DNA of 64,000 bases from assembly GCA_039588215.1 (NCBI GenBank), contig JBDHAD010000001.1, positions 1 to 64,000 of the forward strand, in the 5' to 3' direction. Positions within the stretch are counted from its first letter, which is position 1, and each line of letters opens with the position of its first letter. Shown piece by piece: positions 29,583-36,287 of the stretch. The position numbers were made by a program, and so were the translations under genes. The notes under the pieces were generated by a model, which saw only the letters and a program-made list of their open reading frames with translations, had not been told where the DNA came from and ran no database searches. Source of the stretch: JBDHAC01 sp039588215. GTDB taxonomy: Bacteria; Gemmatimonadota; Gemmatimonadetes; Palauibacterales; Palauibacteraceae.

Positions 29583-29936
29583 ATGTCGCGTGAGACGGGG
29601 AAGGTGAAGTGGTTCTCGAACGAGAAGGGGTATGGGTTCATCGAGCGGGACGGCCTGGACGACGTCTTTGTCCACCACTCGGAGATCCAGATGGACGGGT
29701 TCCGGACGCTGGACGCGGGCGAGCCCGTGGAGTTCGAGCTCATCAGCGGTGAGAAGGGGCCAAAGGCCCAGCAGGTCGTGCGTGCGGAGCATGTCGGAGC
29801 CGGCGCGGGCGCGGGAAACGGAGCGTCTTTCTCGGCTCGGAATCCTCTCGAAGGGGATCATGAGCCGTCCGAGGATTCACCGACGCTGACCGAGCAACTC
29901 AAGTCGAAGTTCGGCCGGCGTCTCTTCGGCAACTGA
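29583..29936 (+). CDS. cold-shock-domain protein with C-terminal extension
   Basis: 117 aa; the N-terminal 67 residues are a canonical OB-fold cold-shock domain (GKVKWFSNEKGYGFI RNP1, DVFVHHSEIQ RNP2), an RNA/ssDNA-binding chaperone. The remaining 50 residues are unusual for CspA: a Gly/Ala linker (GAGAGAGNG) and a polar tail ending LTEQLKSKFGRRLFGN that may form an amphipathic helix. ATG 29583 follows GGGGAGGAGG. Downstream, after a 3' region of about 150 nt, lies an intrinsic terminator. Confidence 0.95.
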   Translation: MSRETGKVKWFSNEKGYGFIERDGLDDVFVHHSEIQMDGFRTLDAGEPVEFELISGEKGPKAQQVVRAEHVGAGAGAGNGASFSARNPLEGDHEPSEDSPTLTEQLKSKFGRRLFGN

Positions 29937-30090
29937 GGGATCGCCGGGAGCCTCATCCTGGTCGCCGGGATTCTAGCGGTCGCTGAAGCGTCCCCGGCGA
30001 TCAGGTCATGCTGGATTCGCTTCGGCGTCCCGGATCGGACGCGGATCCGGGACGCGAGAGGCGTTGAGCCGCCGGAATCCGGTTGACCTG

Positions 30091-30117
30091 ACCGCTCGGG
30101 AGCGGTTATTTTTTTTT
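30091..30117 (+). terminator. intrinsic terminator after the cold-shock gene
   Basis: Stem ACCGCT/AGCGGT around a CGGG loop (30091-30106), followed by TTA and an unbroken run of nine T. Strong factor-independent terminator on the plus strand. It lies between the cold-shock gene and rpsU, so rpsU needs its own promoter or depends on read-through. Confidence 0.85.
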
Positions 30118-30201
30118 CGTGACAATTGGCTCCGAGTCGGGGCGGCGCATGATCGGAGGCCCCCACCGGCTGACGCGAGCCTCACATGGGGAGGCGTTGT
30201 A

Positions 30202-30399
30202 TTGGAGTACATACTCCGTGAGAACGAAGAGCTCGACCGCGCGCTAAGGAAGTTCCGGCGCAAGGTGCAGAGGGCTGGCATCTTCCGCGACATCAAGAAG
30301 CACCGCTTCTACGAGAAGCCGAGCGAGGCGCGACGCCGCAAGGCCAAAGCGGCCGAGCGCAGACGACGACGGCGACGGCGGAGGGCCACCGGGGAGTAG
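30202..30399 (+). CDS. rpsU: 30S ribosomal protein S21
   Basis: 65 aa: ENEELDRALRKFRRKVQRAGI, then KKHRFYEKPSEARRRK and a very basic Arg-rich tail, all typical of bS21. The only well-placed start is TTG 30202, preceded by GGGGAGG with about 7 nt spacing; a longer open frame upstream lacks S21 similarity and contains the terminator. The role is binding near the anti-Shine-Dalgarno region of the 30S subunit. Confidence 0.93.
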   Translation: MEYILRENEELDRALRKFRRKVQRAGIFRDIKKHRFYEKPSEARRRKAKAAERRRRRRRRRATGE

Positions 30400-30428
30400 G
30401 TCTCACCTTCAACGCGACTCCGCCCCGG

Positions 30429-30818
30429 TCAAGAACGGCAAGCCACGACCCCCGGCGTCTCGACGTAAGACCGGGGCGCACCCACGGACCCCACGAAGAC
30501 CGCGCACTCCGTGTCCCCCCCTTCAACCGTCCCGAGGGCGGCGAACCCCTCTCTCCCAGCGTCGAGTATGTCTATTAGGACGTCGGGAGACGAAGTGAAC
30601 ACCAAGCTTCCGATGTCGAGCGTGTAGCGATCGTTCTCGCTCCAGTAGATCGCCTGAGCGCGGACCAACTCCTCGAGATCCGCCCTTATCGTGGCCTCGG
30701 TCTCGCGGAGCTGTGAGGGGTCGTGGCGAGCTGTGCCCGATTCGACGACCACGGGCCGCTGACACGTTCCCGCGAAGGTCAGCCCCAACACAGCCAGCCA
30801 GAACGTCACGTTTCGCAA
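30429..30818 (-). CDS. pilin-like or lipoprotein-like exported protein
   Basis: 129 aa. N-terminal hydrophobic segment (NVTFWLAVLGLTFAGTC) could be a signal with a poor lipobox (AGTC), or a membrane anchor. The mature part LEELVRAQAIYWSENDRYTLDIGSL resembles the conserved alpha-to-beta start of type IV pilin globular domains, with two cysteines (ECAVF and VVACRS) placed like a pilin disulfide. A GFTLIE prepilin cleavage motif is missing, so it may be a pilin-domain lipoprotein. It is convergent with rpsU. Function unknown. Confidence 0.7.
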   Translation of the reverse strand: MRNVTFWLAVLGLTFAGTCQRPVVVESGTARHDPSQLRETEATIRADLEELVRAQAIYWSENDRYTLDIGSLVFTSSPDVLIDILDAGREGFAALGTVEGGDTECAVFVGSVGAPRSYVETPGVVACRS

Positions 30819-30881
30819 AGCAGCCCCCCTTGAATCTGTCGGGCCCGGCCCGAGGCGGATCGCCGGCGCTCTAGCGACCTG

Positions 30882-32114
30882 CTAGGCGGGCCGTGAGGCC
30901 CCGAATCGCCGCTCCACGTAGGCATTCAGGATCTCGAGGAACTCCTCCACGATCCCTGGGCCGCGGAGCGTCGCATGGTGTTCGCCGTCGACGTAGACCG
31001 GCGCGCTCGGATCTTCGGCCGTCCCCGGGAGCGAAATCCCGATGTCGGCGTGCTTCGACTCGCCCGGTCCGTTCACGACGCAACCCATGACGGCAACCGC
31101 GAGACTCTCGACACCCGGGTATCGATCGCGCCATTCGGACATCCGGCGGGCGATGTGCTCTTGCACTTCGAGCGCGAGCGCCTGAAAGAACTGGCTCGTA
31201 GTGCGGCCACAGCCCGGGCACGCGGTGACCTGGGGCTGGAAGCTACGGAGCTCGAGCGATTGAAGGACCTGCTGGGCCACACGAACCTCCTCCACCCGAT
31301 CGGCACCGGGCTCGGGAGTCAGTGACACTCGAATGGTGTCCCCGATCCCCTCCATCAGGATGATCGAGAGCGCGGCCGTGGAGGCGACGACGCCTTTGCG
31401 CGACATGCCCGCCTCGGTAAGTCCGAGGTGCAATGGGTAGTCACAGCGAGACGCCAACTCTCGATACACCCGGGCTAGATCCGGGACCCGCGAGATCTTC
31501 GCGCTCAAGATGATTCGGTCATGCGGGAGCCCCACGCGCTCCGCGAAGGCGGCCGAAGCGAGAGCGCTTTCCACCATCGCGGCCAACGTCACCGTGTGCG
31601 CATCGTGCGGCTCGACCCGGTCAGCATTTTCGTCCATCAGCCGGGTCAGCAAGGACTGGTCGAGTGATCCCCAATTCACGCCGATCCGCACCGGCTTGTC
31701 GTGCTCGATGGCGCACTCGACGATCTTTGCGAAATGCGCGTCCCACGTGGCCTTGCCGACGTTACCGGGGTTGATGCGGTACTTGTCGAGCGCGCTGGCG
31801 CAATCCGGATGGCCGGGCAGGAGGATATGCCCGTTGTAGTGAAAATCGCCGATGATTGGGACGAGCACACCCGTGCCCCTCAACCGCTCCACGATCTTCG
31901 GCACGGCGATCGCGGCGTCTGATGTGTTGACGGTCACGCGGACGAGCTCGGAACCGGCTTCATACAGCTCGGTCACCTGCCGGACCGTCGTTTCAACGTC
32001 GGCCGTGTCCGTATTCGTCATGGATTGGATCGCGATCGGATGATCAAAACCGACCGGGACGTCGCCCACCCGCACCGTGACGGTCTGTCTCCGAGTAACC
32101 GCGCTGGTCGTCAC
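30882..32114 (-). CDS. ispG: 4-hydroxy-3-methylbut-2-enyl diphosphate synthase
   Basis: Reductive step of the MEP isoprenoid pathway. 410 aa from GTG 32114, which follows GAGAGGGCAG. TIM-barrel part: RVGDVPVGFDHPIAIQSMTNT, IGDFHYNGH, RINPGNVG. C-terminal 4Fe-4S domain: ACPGCGRTTSQFF and VMGCVVNGPGESKHADIGIS carry the three Cys ligands, with the Glu in GPGES. An upstream in-frame extension crosses a terminator and the 68-aa gene, so it is not used. It is the next gene after that small gene but separated by a terminator. Confidence 0.97.
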   Translation of the reverse strand: MTTSAVTRRQTVTVRVGDVPVGFDHPIAIQSMTNTDTADVETTVRQVTELYEAGSELVRVTVNTSDAAIAVPKIVERLRGTGVLVPIIGDFHYNGHILLPGHPDCASALDKYRINPGNVGKATWDAHFAKIVECAIEHDKPVRIGVNWGSLDQSLLTRLMDENADRVEPHDAHTVTLAAMVESALASAAFAERVGLPHDRIILSAKISRVPDLARVYRELASRCDYPLHLGLTEAGMSRKGVVASTAALSIILMEGIGDTIRVSLTPEPGADRVEEVRVAQQVLQSLELRSFQPQVTACPGCGRTTSQFFQALALEVQEHIARRMSEWRDRYPGVESLAVAVMGCVVNGPGESKHADIGISLPGTAEDPSAPVYVDGEHHATLRGPGIVEEFLEILNAYVERRFGASRPA

Positions 32115-32134
32115 CTGCCCTCTCGGAACTGAAA

Positions 32135-32167
32135 TGAAAAAGCCCCGGCCGGATCGCGGCCGAGGCT
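32135..32167 (-). terminator. intrinsic terminator of the 68-aa gene
   Basis: On the minus strand GCCTCGGCCG and CGGCCGGGGC form a GC-rich stem around a short loop, followed by TTTTT. It lies 76 bp after the stop of the 68-aa gene and 21 bp before the ispG start. It probably ends the small transcript; partial read-through into ispG is possible. Confidence 0.8.
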
Positions 32168-32242
32168 GGTCGATCGAACCGGTGTCGCTTCGACACCGGG
32201 ACGGCGGTCTGTCATACGGTTGCGCCGATCGATCTCCCGTCG

Positions 32243-32449
32243 CTACGCGGACGGACCGCGAGCACGCCAGAAGCGCTGAAACTCGCGGTCGAAGCTCTGC
32301 CGTTTTCGCTCCATCTCCTGCTCGAACGCCTCGCGGTGCGCGTCCAAGGCCGCCTTCATCCATTGGCGGTCGATCGTAGGATGTCTCAGATTCTTGGGTT
32401 GTCCTGCCCCGCCACCTCCGCCGCCACCCGTACTCTCGCTGGTGGCCAT
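32243..32449 (-). CDS. 68-aa protein of unknown function, putative NrdR-regulon member
   Basis: Family not recognised. Residues 1-21 are Ser/Gly-rich with seven consecutive glycines; residues 24-64 are very polar and predicted helical (DRQWMKAALDAHREAFEQEM, then ERKRQSFDREFQRFWRAR), with 9-residue spacing of aromatics that could suit a coiled coil or a partner-binding helix. GGGGAG precedes the ATG at good distance, and its own promoter and terminator bracket it. The promoter carries a NrdR-like box pair and DnaA-like boxes as nrdJ does, which suggests a role linked to dNTP supply or replication (inference). Confidence 0.75.
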   Translation of the reverse strand: MATSESTGGGGGGGAGQPKNLRHPTIDRQWMKAALDAHREAFEQEMERKRQSFDREFQRFWRARGPSA

Positions 32450-32511
32450 CGGTCACTCCCCGTACGGTTTTAGGTCGGCCTCCGCCCTCGGTTTCCACGC
32501 CGTCCCTGGAG

Positions 32512-32587
32512 TTTTCCACAGACAGCCCACTGAGCATCCACACTCGGGGGCGTTTTCCACACGTTGCCCACAACATGTTGTGGATAT
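32512..32587. promoter_or_regulatory. DnaA-box-like cluster upstream of the 68-aa gene
   Basis: Three 9-mers with one mismatch to TTATCCACA: TTTTCCACA at 32512-32520 and 32553-32561 on the plus strand, and ATATCCACA on the minus strand at 32579-32587. A weaker GCATCCACA lies at 32534-32542. They lie in the predicted transcribed leader between the promoter and the start codon. Binding by DnaA is inferred, not shown. Confidence 0.5.
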
Positions 32588-32612
32588 GCTGGGAGGCGAC
32601 ACAACATATTGT
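32568..32612. promoter_or_regulatory. NrdR-box-like operator pair before the 68-aa gene
   Basis: Box 1 is CCACAACATGTTGTGG, a perfect 16-bp palindrome (32568-32583). Box 2 is centred on ACAACATATTGT (32601-32612). Centres are 31 bp apart, about three helical turns, the spacing usual for NrdR box pairs (consensus acaCwAtATaTwGtgt). Box 2 overlaps the -10 element of the promoter at 32608-32636, so a bound repressor would block initiation. Confidence 0.75.
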
Positions 32613-32636
32613 ATGCTTTGGCGTTCAGACGAGCAA
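32608..32636 (-). promoter_or_regulatory. sigma70-like promoter of the 68-aa gene
   Basis: Minus-strand TTGCTC (32631-32636) and TACAAT (32608-32613) with 17-bp spacing. The -10 matches 5 of 6 consensus positions and lies inside the second NrdR-like box. The promoter overlaps the end of the nrdJ-side intergenic sequence, and the predicted leader is about 150 nt. Confidence 0.55.
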
Positions 32637-32650
32637 GCGGAGGGCCGGTT

Positions 32651-35287
32651 TTAGCCGCACTCGCTGTAGCCGCAGGCATGACACTTCGCACAGCCCTCCT
32701 CGAACGCCATGCTGCTTCGGCAATCGGGACAGGTTCCGATGAACAACCGCGCCGCCGTCTCCTCGTAACGAGAGATGATCGGGCGGCCGGCCGTTTGTGT
32801 TCCACCGTTGGACTTCTTGCCGTGCCCTACTTCCTTTATCGGGAGCGACTGCTGCACCCCCTCCTTCTCTTCCAGGTACTTCTCAACCACCTGTGCGATC
32901 GCATCCGGGCTCGAAAGCACCTTGTTGGGACCCAGTCCCACGGCGCGATCCGAGGAGATGCCCCGCAGCTGCTTGTGAATATCACGCAGGGCGATCCCGG
33001 ATCGAAGCGCGAGGCTGATCAAGCGGCCGACCGCTTCCGCATCCGCCATCGCCGGGCCACCCGCCTTGCCCAATGCGACGAAGACCTCGAACGGGCGCGC
33101 CTGGTCGTCCTCGTTGATCGTGACGTACATGTTGCCGAGAGGCGTCTCGATCTTGCGCGTGTGCCCTCGCAGCACGTTTGGTCGCTGCCGCATCGAGGCG
33201 GGCTTCATGTGCCCACCCTCGAGCTCGGCGATTCGTAGATCTTTCTCCTCGATAGCGCTGCCCAGCTGCCGGTTCTGCTCCTCCAGCTCGCGCGTTTGAT
33301 CTTCCAACTCGGCGAGCCGGGCGAGCATCGCGGCGAGATCTTCGGCCACGCTGGGATCCACGGCGACCTCCTCGAGGCCCTCTACGAGAGTCGTAAGCTC
33401 GCCGATCGATCCGCTCGAGCCAGCGTCTCGTTGGACATCCTTCGCCGTCTTGCCGGTCGAGAGCACCTGTTCGTCCCGCGATCCATCGCGGTATACGGTC
33501 ACCCCTTTGCACTTCAACTCGTAGGCCAGCTCATAGATTTCCCGGACATCCTCCTCGCTCGCCGAAAAGGGGAAGTTGCACGTCTTCGAGATCGCGGAAT
33601 CCGTGTACTCCTGGAAAGCGGCCTGCATTCGAATGTGCTGCTCGGGCGTAACGTCGTGCGCCGTGACGAAGATCCTCTGCACGTCCTCCGTAACCTCGTC
33701 GAAGTGGATATGGCCCTCGTCGGCAATGCGGCTCATCAGCTCCTCGGAGTACCACCCATCTTCCTTCGCACGGCGCACGAACTCCGGATTCACGTCCGGC
33801 ATCAGGGTGCCGGCCTGGTTACGCATGAAGGCGACGGCGAACAATGGCTCGATGCCACTCGAGCACCCGGCGATGATCGAGATCGTTCCCGTCGGCGCTA
33901 CGGTCGTCAGATTACAGTTCCGCAGACGGCGCATGGGACGAATCCTCTTCCCCTCCCTATCACGCGCGCATGTCTCGTCCGGGCCCCAGATCGAGCGCTC
34001 CCATTCGGGGAACACGCCTCGCTCGACCGCCAGGCGCTCGGACTCGACTTTCGCCTCCTCGTCTACGAAGCGCATCACTTCCCGGCCGAGCTCGATCGAA
34101 CGCCTCGAACCGTAGGGCTCGCGCAGTCGGACAAGCATGTCGGCCCACCCCATGATGCCCAGGCCGACCCTACGAATCCGGTGGGACAGATCGGCGATCT
34201 GCGGCAACGGATAGCGGTTCGCATCGATCACGTTGTCCAGGAAGTGCGTGGCATCGTGGACCGCATCGCGCAGGCCATCCCAGTCGATTCGTGCATCGTC
34301 GGTCACGAAATGACCAACGTTCACCGAGCCGAGATTGCACACGTCGTAGGGCAGCAACGGCTGCTCGCCGCAGGGATTCGTCGCCTCGTACGACCCGAGG
34401 CGCGGGGCCGGGTTGTACCGGTTCGCCTCGTCGATGAAGTAGACGCCGGGTTCCCCGTTCCTCCACGCTCCGTGGATGATCTTCTGGAACACCTCGGCCG
34501 CATTCAGTCGACCAACCGACTCACCGGTCCGCGGGCTGATCAGGTCGTAGTCGTCCCCCCGCTTCTCGGCCTCCATGAAGGCTTCCGTGATGGCCACCGA
34601 GATGTTGAAGTTGGTGACCTTGTGCTTCTCCGCTTTGCAGTCGATGAAGCCCAGGATATCGGGGTGGTCGACGCGCAGGATGCCCATGTTGGCGCCGCGC
34701 CGGGTCCCGCCCTGCTTCACGGCCTCCGTCGATGCATCGTACACTTCCATGAAGCTGACCGGCCCACTCGCCACGCCCATGGTGGACTTCACGACATCGC
34801 CTTGAGGCCTCAGACGGCTGAACCCGAACCCGGTGCCGCCTCCGCTCTGATGGATGAGCGCCATGTCTCGGAGCGTCTCGTAGATCCCTTCGAGGCTGTC
34901 CGGCACGGGTAGAACGAAGCACGCGCTGAGCTGTCCGAGGGGCCGCCCCGCGTTCATCAGCGTGGGGCTGTTGGGCTCGAACAGACCATCCGCCATCATG
35001 TCGTAGAAGCGCACCGCCGTCGTGTGCACGTGCTCCTCGGATGCGCCGTAACGGGCATCCTCCTCGGCGATGACCCGAGCGACTCGCCAGAACAGATCCC
35101 GGGGGTCTTCTATGGGCTCCCCGCCCGCGTTCTTCTTCAGATATCTGCGCGTCAGAACAGTGTCGGCGTTTTCGGTCAGGACAGGTCCCGGCAGCTCGGC
35201 CGGTGTACCGATGACCGTGGGCGCACCCGTCTCCTCCGTCGGTCTTGCCGACGACTTCCCCATCACCGCCGCCTCAGGTCGGTTCAT
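32651..35287 (-). CDS. nrdJ: adenosylcobalamin-dependent (class II) ribonucleotide reductase
   Basis: Reduces ribonucleotides to deoxyribonucleotides using B12. 878 aa. N-terminal region with LTENADTVLTRRYLKK; barrel with SPTLMNAG, SACFVLPVPDS, GGGTGFGFSRLRPQGD, the active-site NPCGEQPLLPYDVCNLGSVN, and the radical/phosphate region ATAPTGTISIIAG-like (here TVAPTGTISIIAGCSSGIEP). The C-terminal part has a coiled-coil insert (about 640-700) and a zinc-ribbon tail with redox cysteines (CPDCRSSMAF, CAKCHACGYSECG). No class I or III subunits are in the window. Its promoter carries a NrdR-like box pair. Confidence 0.97.
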   Translation of the reverse strand: MNRPEAAVMGKSSARPTEETGAPTVIGTPAELPGPVLTENADTVLTRRYLKKNAGGEPIEDPRDLFWRVARVIAEEDARYGASEEHVHTTAVRFYDMMADGLFEPNSPTLMNAGRPLGQLSACFVLPVPDSLEGIYETLRDMALIHQSGGGTGFGFSRLRPQGDVVKSTMGVASGPVSFMEVYDASTEAVKQGGTRRGANMGILRVDHPDILGFIDCKAEKHKVTNFNISVAITEAFMEAEKRGDDYDLISPRTGESVGRLNAAEVFQKIIHGAWRNGEPGVYFIDEANRYNPAPRLGSYEATNPCGEQPLLPYDVCNLGSVNVGHFVTDDARIDWDGLRDAVHDATHFLDNVIDANRYPLPQIADLSHRIRRVGLGIMGWADMLVRLREPYGSRRSIELGREVMRFVDEEAKVESERLAVERGVFPEWERSIWGPDETCARDREGKRIRPMRRLRNCNLTTVAPTGTISIIAGCSSGIEPLFAVAFMRNQAGTLMPDVNPEFVRRAKEDGWYSEELMSRIADEGHIHFDEVTEDVQRIFVTAHDVTPEQHIRMQAAFQEYTDSAISKTCNFPFSASEEDVREIYELAYELKCKGVTVYRDGSRDEQVLSTGKTAKDVQRDAGSSGSIGELTTLVEGLEEVAVDPSVAEDLAAMLARLAELEDQTRELEEQNRQLGSAIEEKDLRIAELEGGHMKPASMRQRPNVLRGHTRKIETPLGNMYVTINEDDQARPFEVFVALGKAGGPAMADAEAVGRLISLALRSGIALRDIHKQLRGISSDRAVGLGPNKVLSSPDAIAQVVEKYLEEKEGVQQSLPIKEVGHGKKSNGGTQTAGRPIISRYEETAARLFIGTCPDCRSSMAFEEGCAKCHACGYSECG

Positions 35288-35400
35288 CGCCCTTCCTCAT
35301 TTGTCTCGAAGCCAGAGTAGGTGTGATCGGTCACCGCGCACAGCGACCGGGTCGCGTACGATACCCCCGAGCCAGGACTGGGTGCGACTCCAGAAGAGTA

Positions 35401-35458
35401 CACCGGCTTCGGCCGGGATCCGACGACCGCGCAAGTCGAATGCCGGCCTACGCCGGTG
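35401..35458. repeat. REP/BIME-like inverted pair
   Basis: Two 25-nt arms (35401-35425 and 35434-35458) are inverted copies matching at 20 of 25 positions. Each contains its own small hairpin, CCGGC/GCCGG with a TTCG loop (35402-35415 with flanks) and CCGGC/GCCGG with a CTAC loop (35443-35456). This is the architecture of a bacterial interspersed mosaic element. No other copy was noticed elsewhere in the window. Confidence 0.65.
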
Positions 35459-35532
35459 ATTTGGAGGACGGCGACACGGGGCCGCAGCCCTATCCTCATA
35501 TTGGAGTTGGCCTTACGACTGGGGACCGCCGT

Positions 35533-35583
35533 TTATCCACAACGACGGGTTTTTTTCTACACGTTTCCCGGGACTTCTCCACA
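35533..35583 (+). promoter_or_regulatory. DnaA-box-like sites in the nrdJ leader
   Basis: TTATCCACA at 35533-35541 is an exact match to the classic 9-mer DnaA box; TTCTCCACA at 35575-35583 has one mismatch. Both lie downstream of the predicted start site, between the NrdR-like boxes and the coding region. DnaA is known to regulate nrd genes in E. coli; action here is inferred. Confidence 0.6.
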
Positions 35584-35588
35584 CGAAA

Positions 35589-35636
35589 CCGCAACATCTT
35601 GTGGCGGACAGATAGTAATGCCCCAACATGTTGTGG
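35589..35636. promoter_or_regulatory. NrdR-box-like operator pair of nrdJ
   Basis: CCGCAACATCTTGTGG (35589-35604) and CCCCAACATGTTGTGG (35621-35636), imperfect palindromes with centres 32 bp apart. The distal box adjoins the -35 element and the proximal one covers the predicted transcription start, as expected of a NrdR repressor site. The nrdR gene itself is not in the window. Confidence 0.8.
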
Positions 35637-35640
35637 TCAA
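35612..35640 (-). promoter_or_regulatory. sigma70-like promoter of nrdJ
   Basis: On the minus strand TTGACC (35635-35640) and TACTAT (35612-35617) are separated by exactly 17 bp. The initiation point would be near 35605, at the edge of the proximal NrdR-like box. Agreement of promoter and operator geometry makes this one of the firmer promoter calls. Confidence 0.7.
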
Positions 35641-35750
35641 GGTTTTGGATGCACCCCGCAGCCGCAGAAGGTGCCGTAGGAGGCGATCGGACCTGGATCA
35701 GCACGGCGGAGGCGTCGGAGCTAGGGGCTAACTGATTGCGTAGCAGTTGA

Positions 35751-36287
35751 TTACGCGCGCTCGGGCCCCCTCCACCGCCCGCTTCGATGCCCTTCCTTGA
35801 CCGTCTTGTAGTCCGAGACGGTGCGAAGGATCCGCTCACGCAGCTCATCGTCCACCCGACGGACGATTCGACCGGGTACTCCGACGACCAGACTGCCGGG
35901 CGGTACACGCATCCCCTCCCGCACGAGGGCACCCGCCGCGATCACCGAACCGCCCCCGATCACCGCATGCGAGAGGACGATCGCCCCCATCCCGATCAAA
36001 CACCCTTCTTCGATGTCGCACCCGTGTATGATCGCCCGGTGCCCGATCCCCACCCGAGGACCGATCACCGTCCCCCGACCCGGGTCCACGTGCACGACGG
36101 TCAGGTCCTGAATATTGGTCTCGGGGCCGACCGTGATCGGAGCGATATCGCCCCGAAGCATGCAGCCGTACCAGACGCTCGCGTGCGCCTCCAGGGTCAC
36201 ATCTCCCACAACGGTCGCCGATGGCGCGATGTACGCAGTCGGGTGGACGGTCGGTCGGTCTCTCGTCGGGAGCTCCTCCAGGTTCAC
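35751..36287 (-). CDS. gamma-carbonic-anhydrase-like hexapeptide-repeat protein
   Basis: 178-aa left-handed beta-helix (LbetaH) protein: TAYIAPSATVVGDVTLEAHASVWYG type repeats, and the metal histidines in VVHVDPG and GIGHRAIIHGC (GHxxxxHG) as in gamma-class carbonic anhydrases. The C-terminal helix packs on the trimer. The start is GTG 36287, preceded by GGGAGGACCA and overlapping the amidase stop by 4 nt. Last gene of the recycling operon; activity there is not obvious, and many such proteins are not carbonic anhydrases. Confidence 0.87.
   Translation of the reverse strand: MNLEELPTRDRPTVHPTAYIAPSATVVGDVTLEAHASVWYGCMLRGDIAPITVGPETNIQDLTVVHVDPGRGTVIGPRVGIGHRAIIHGCDIEEGCLIGMGAIVLSHAVIGGGSVIAAGALVREGMRVPPGSLVVGVPGRIVRRVDDELRERILRTVSDYKTVKEGHRSGRWRGPERA

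Larger units (their letters stand above)
35288..35588 (-). other. nrdJ 5' leader of about 300 nt
   Basis: Predicted transcribed leader from the promoter at 35612-35640 to the ATG at 35287. It holds two DnaA-box-like sites and a BIME-like inverted pair (35401-35458). A 71-codon open frame whose stop overlaps the nrdJ start is present but has no recognised similarity or good ribosome-binding site, so I do not call it a gene. No riboswitch is called. Confidence 0.6.

Noticed and set aside
32570..32640. Possible replication origin because of DnaA-like boxes
   Set aside because: No dnaA, dnaN or gyrB genes and no AT-rich unwinding region are nearby; control of nrd-type genes explains the sites better.
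35284..35499. 71-codon frame overlapping the nrdJ start by 4 nt
   Set aside because: The overlap could suggest a leader peptide, but it has no good ribosome-binding site, unusual composition, and includes both BIME arms.
35288..35588. Cobalamin riboswitch in the nrdJ leader
   Set aside because: The minus strand contains GAAGCCGGTG followed by CTGG, loosely like the riboswitch core, but no proper B12 box is found at the right place and repression of a B12-dependent enzyme by B12 makes little sense. The CCGG pieces are better explained by the BIME-like repeat. A covariance search (RF00174) would settle it.
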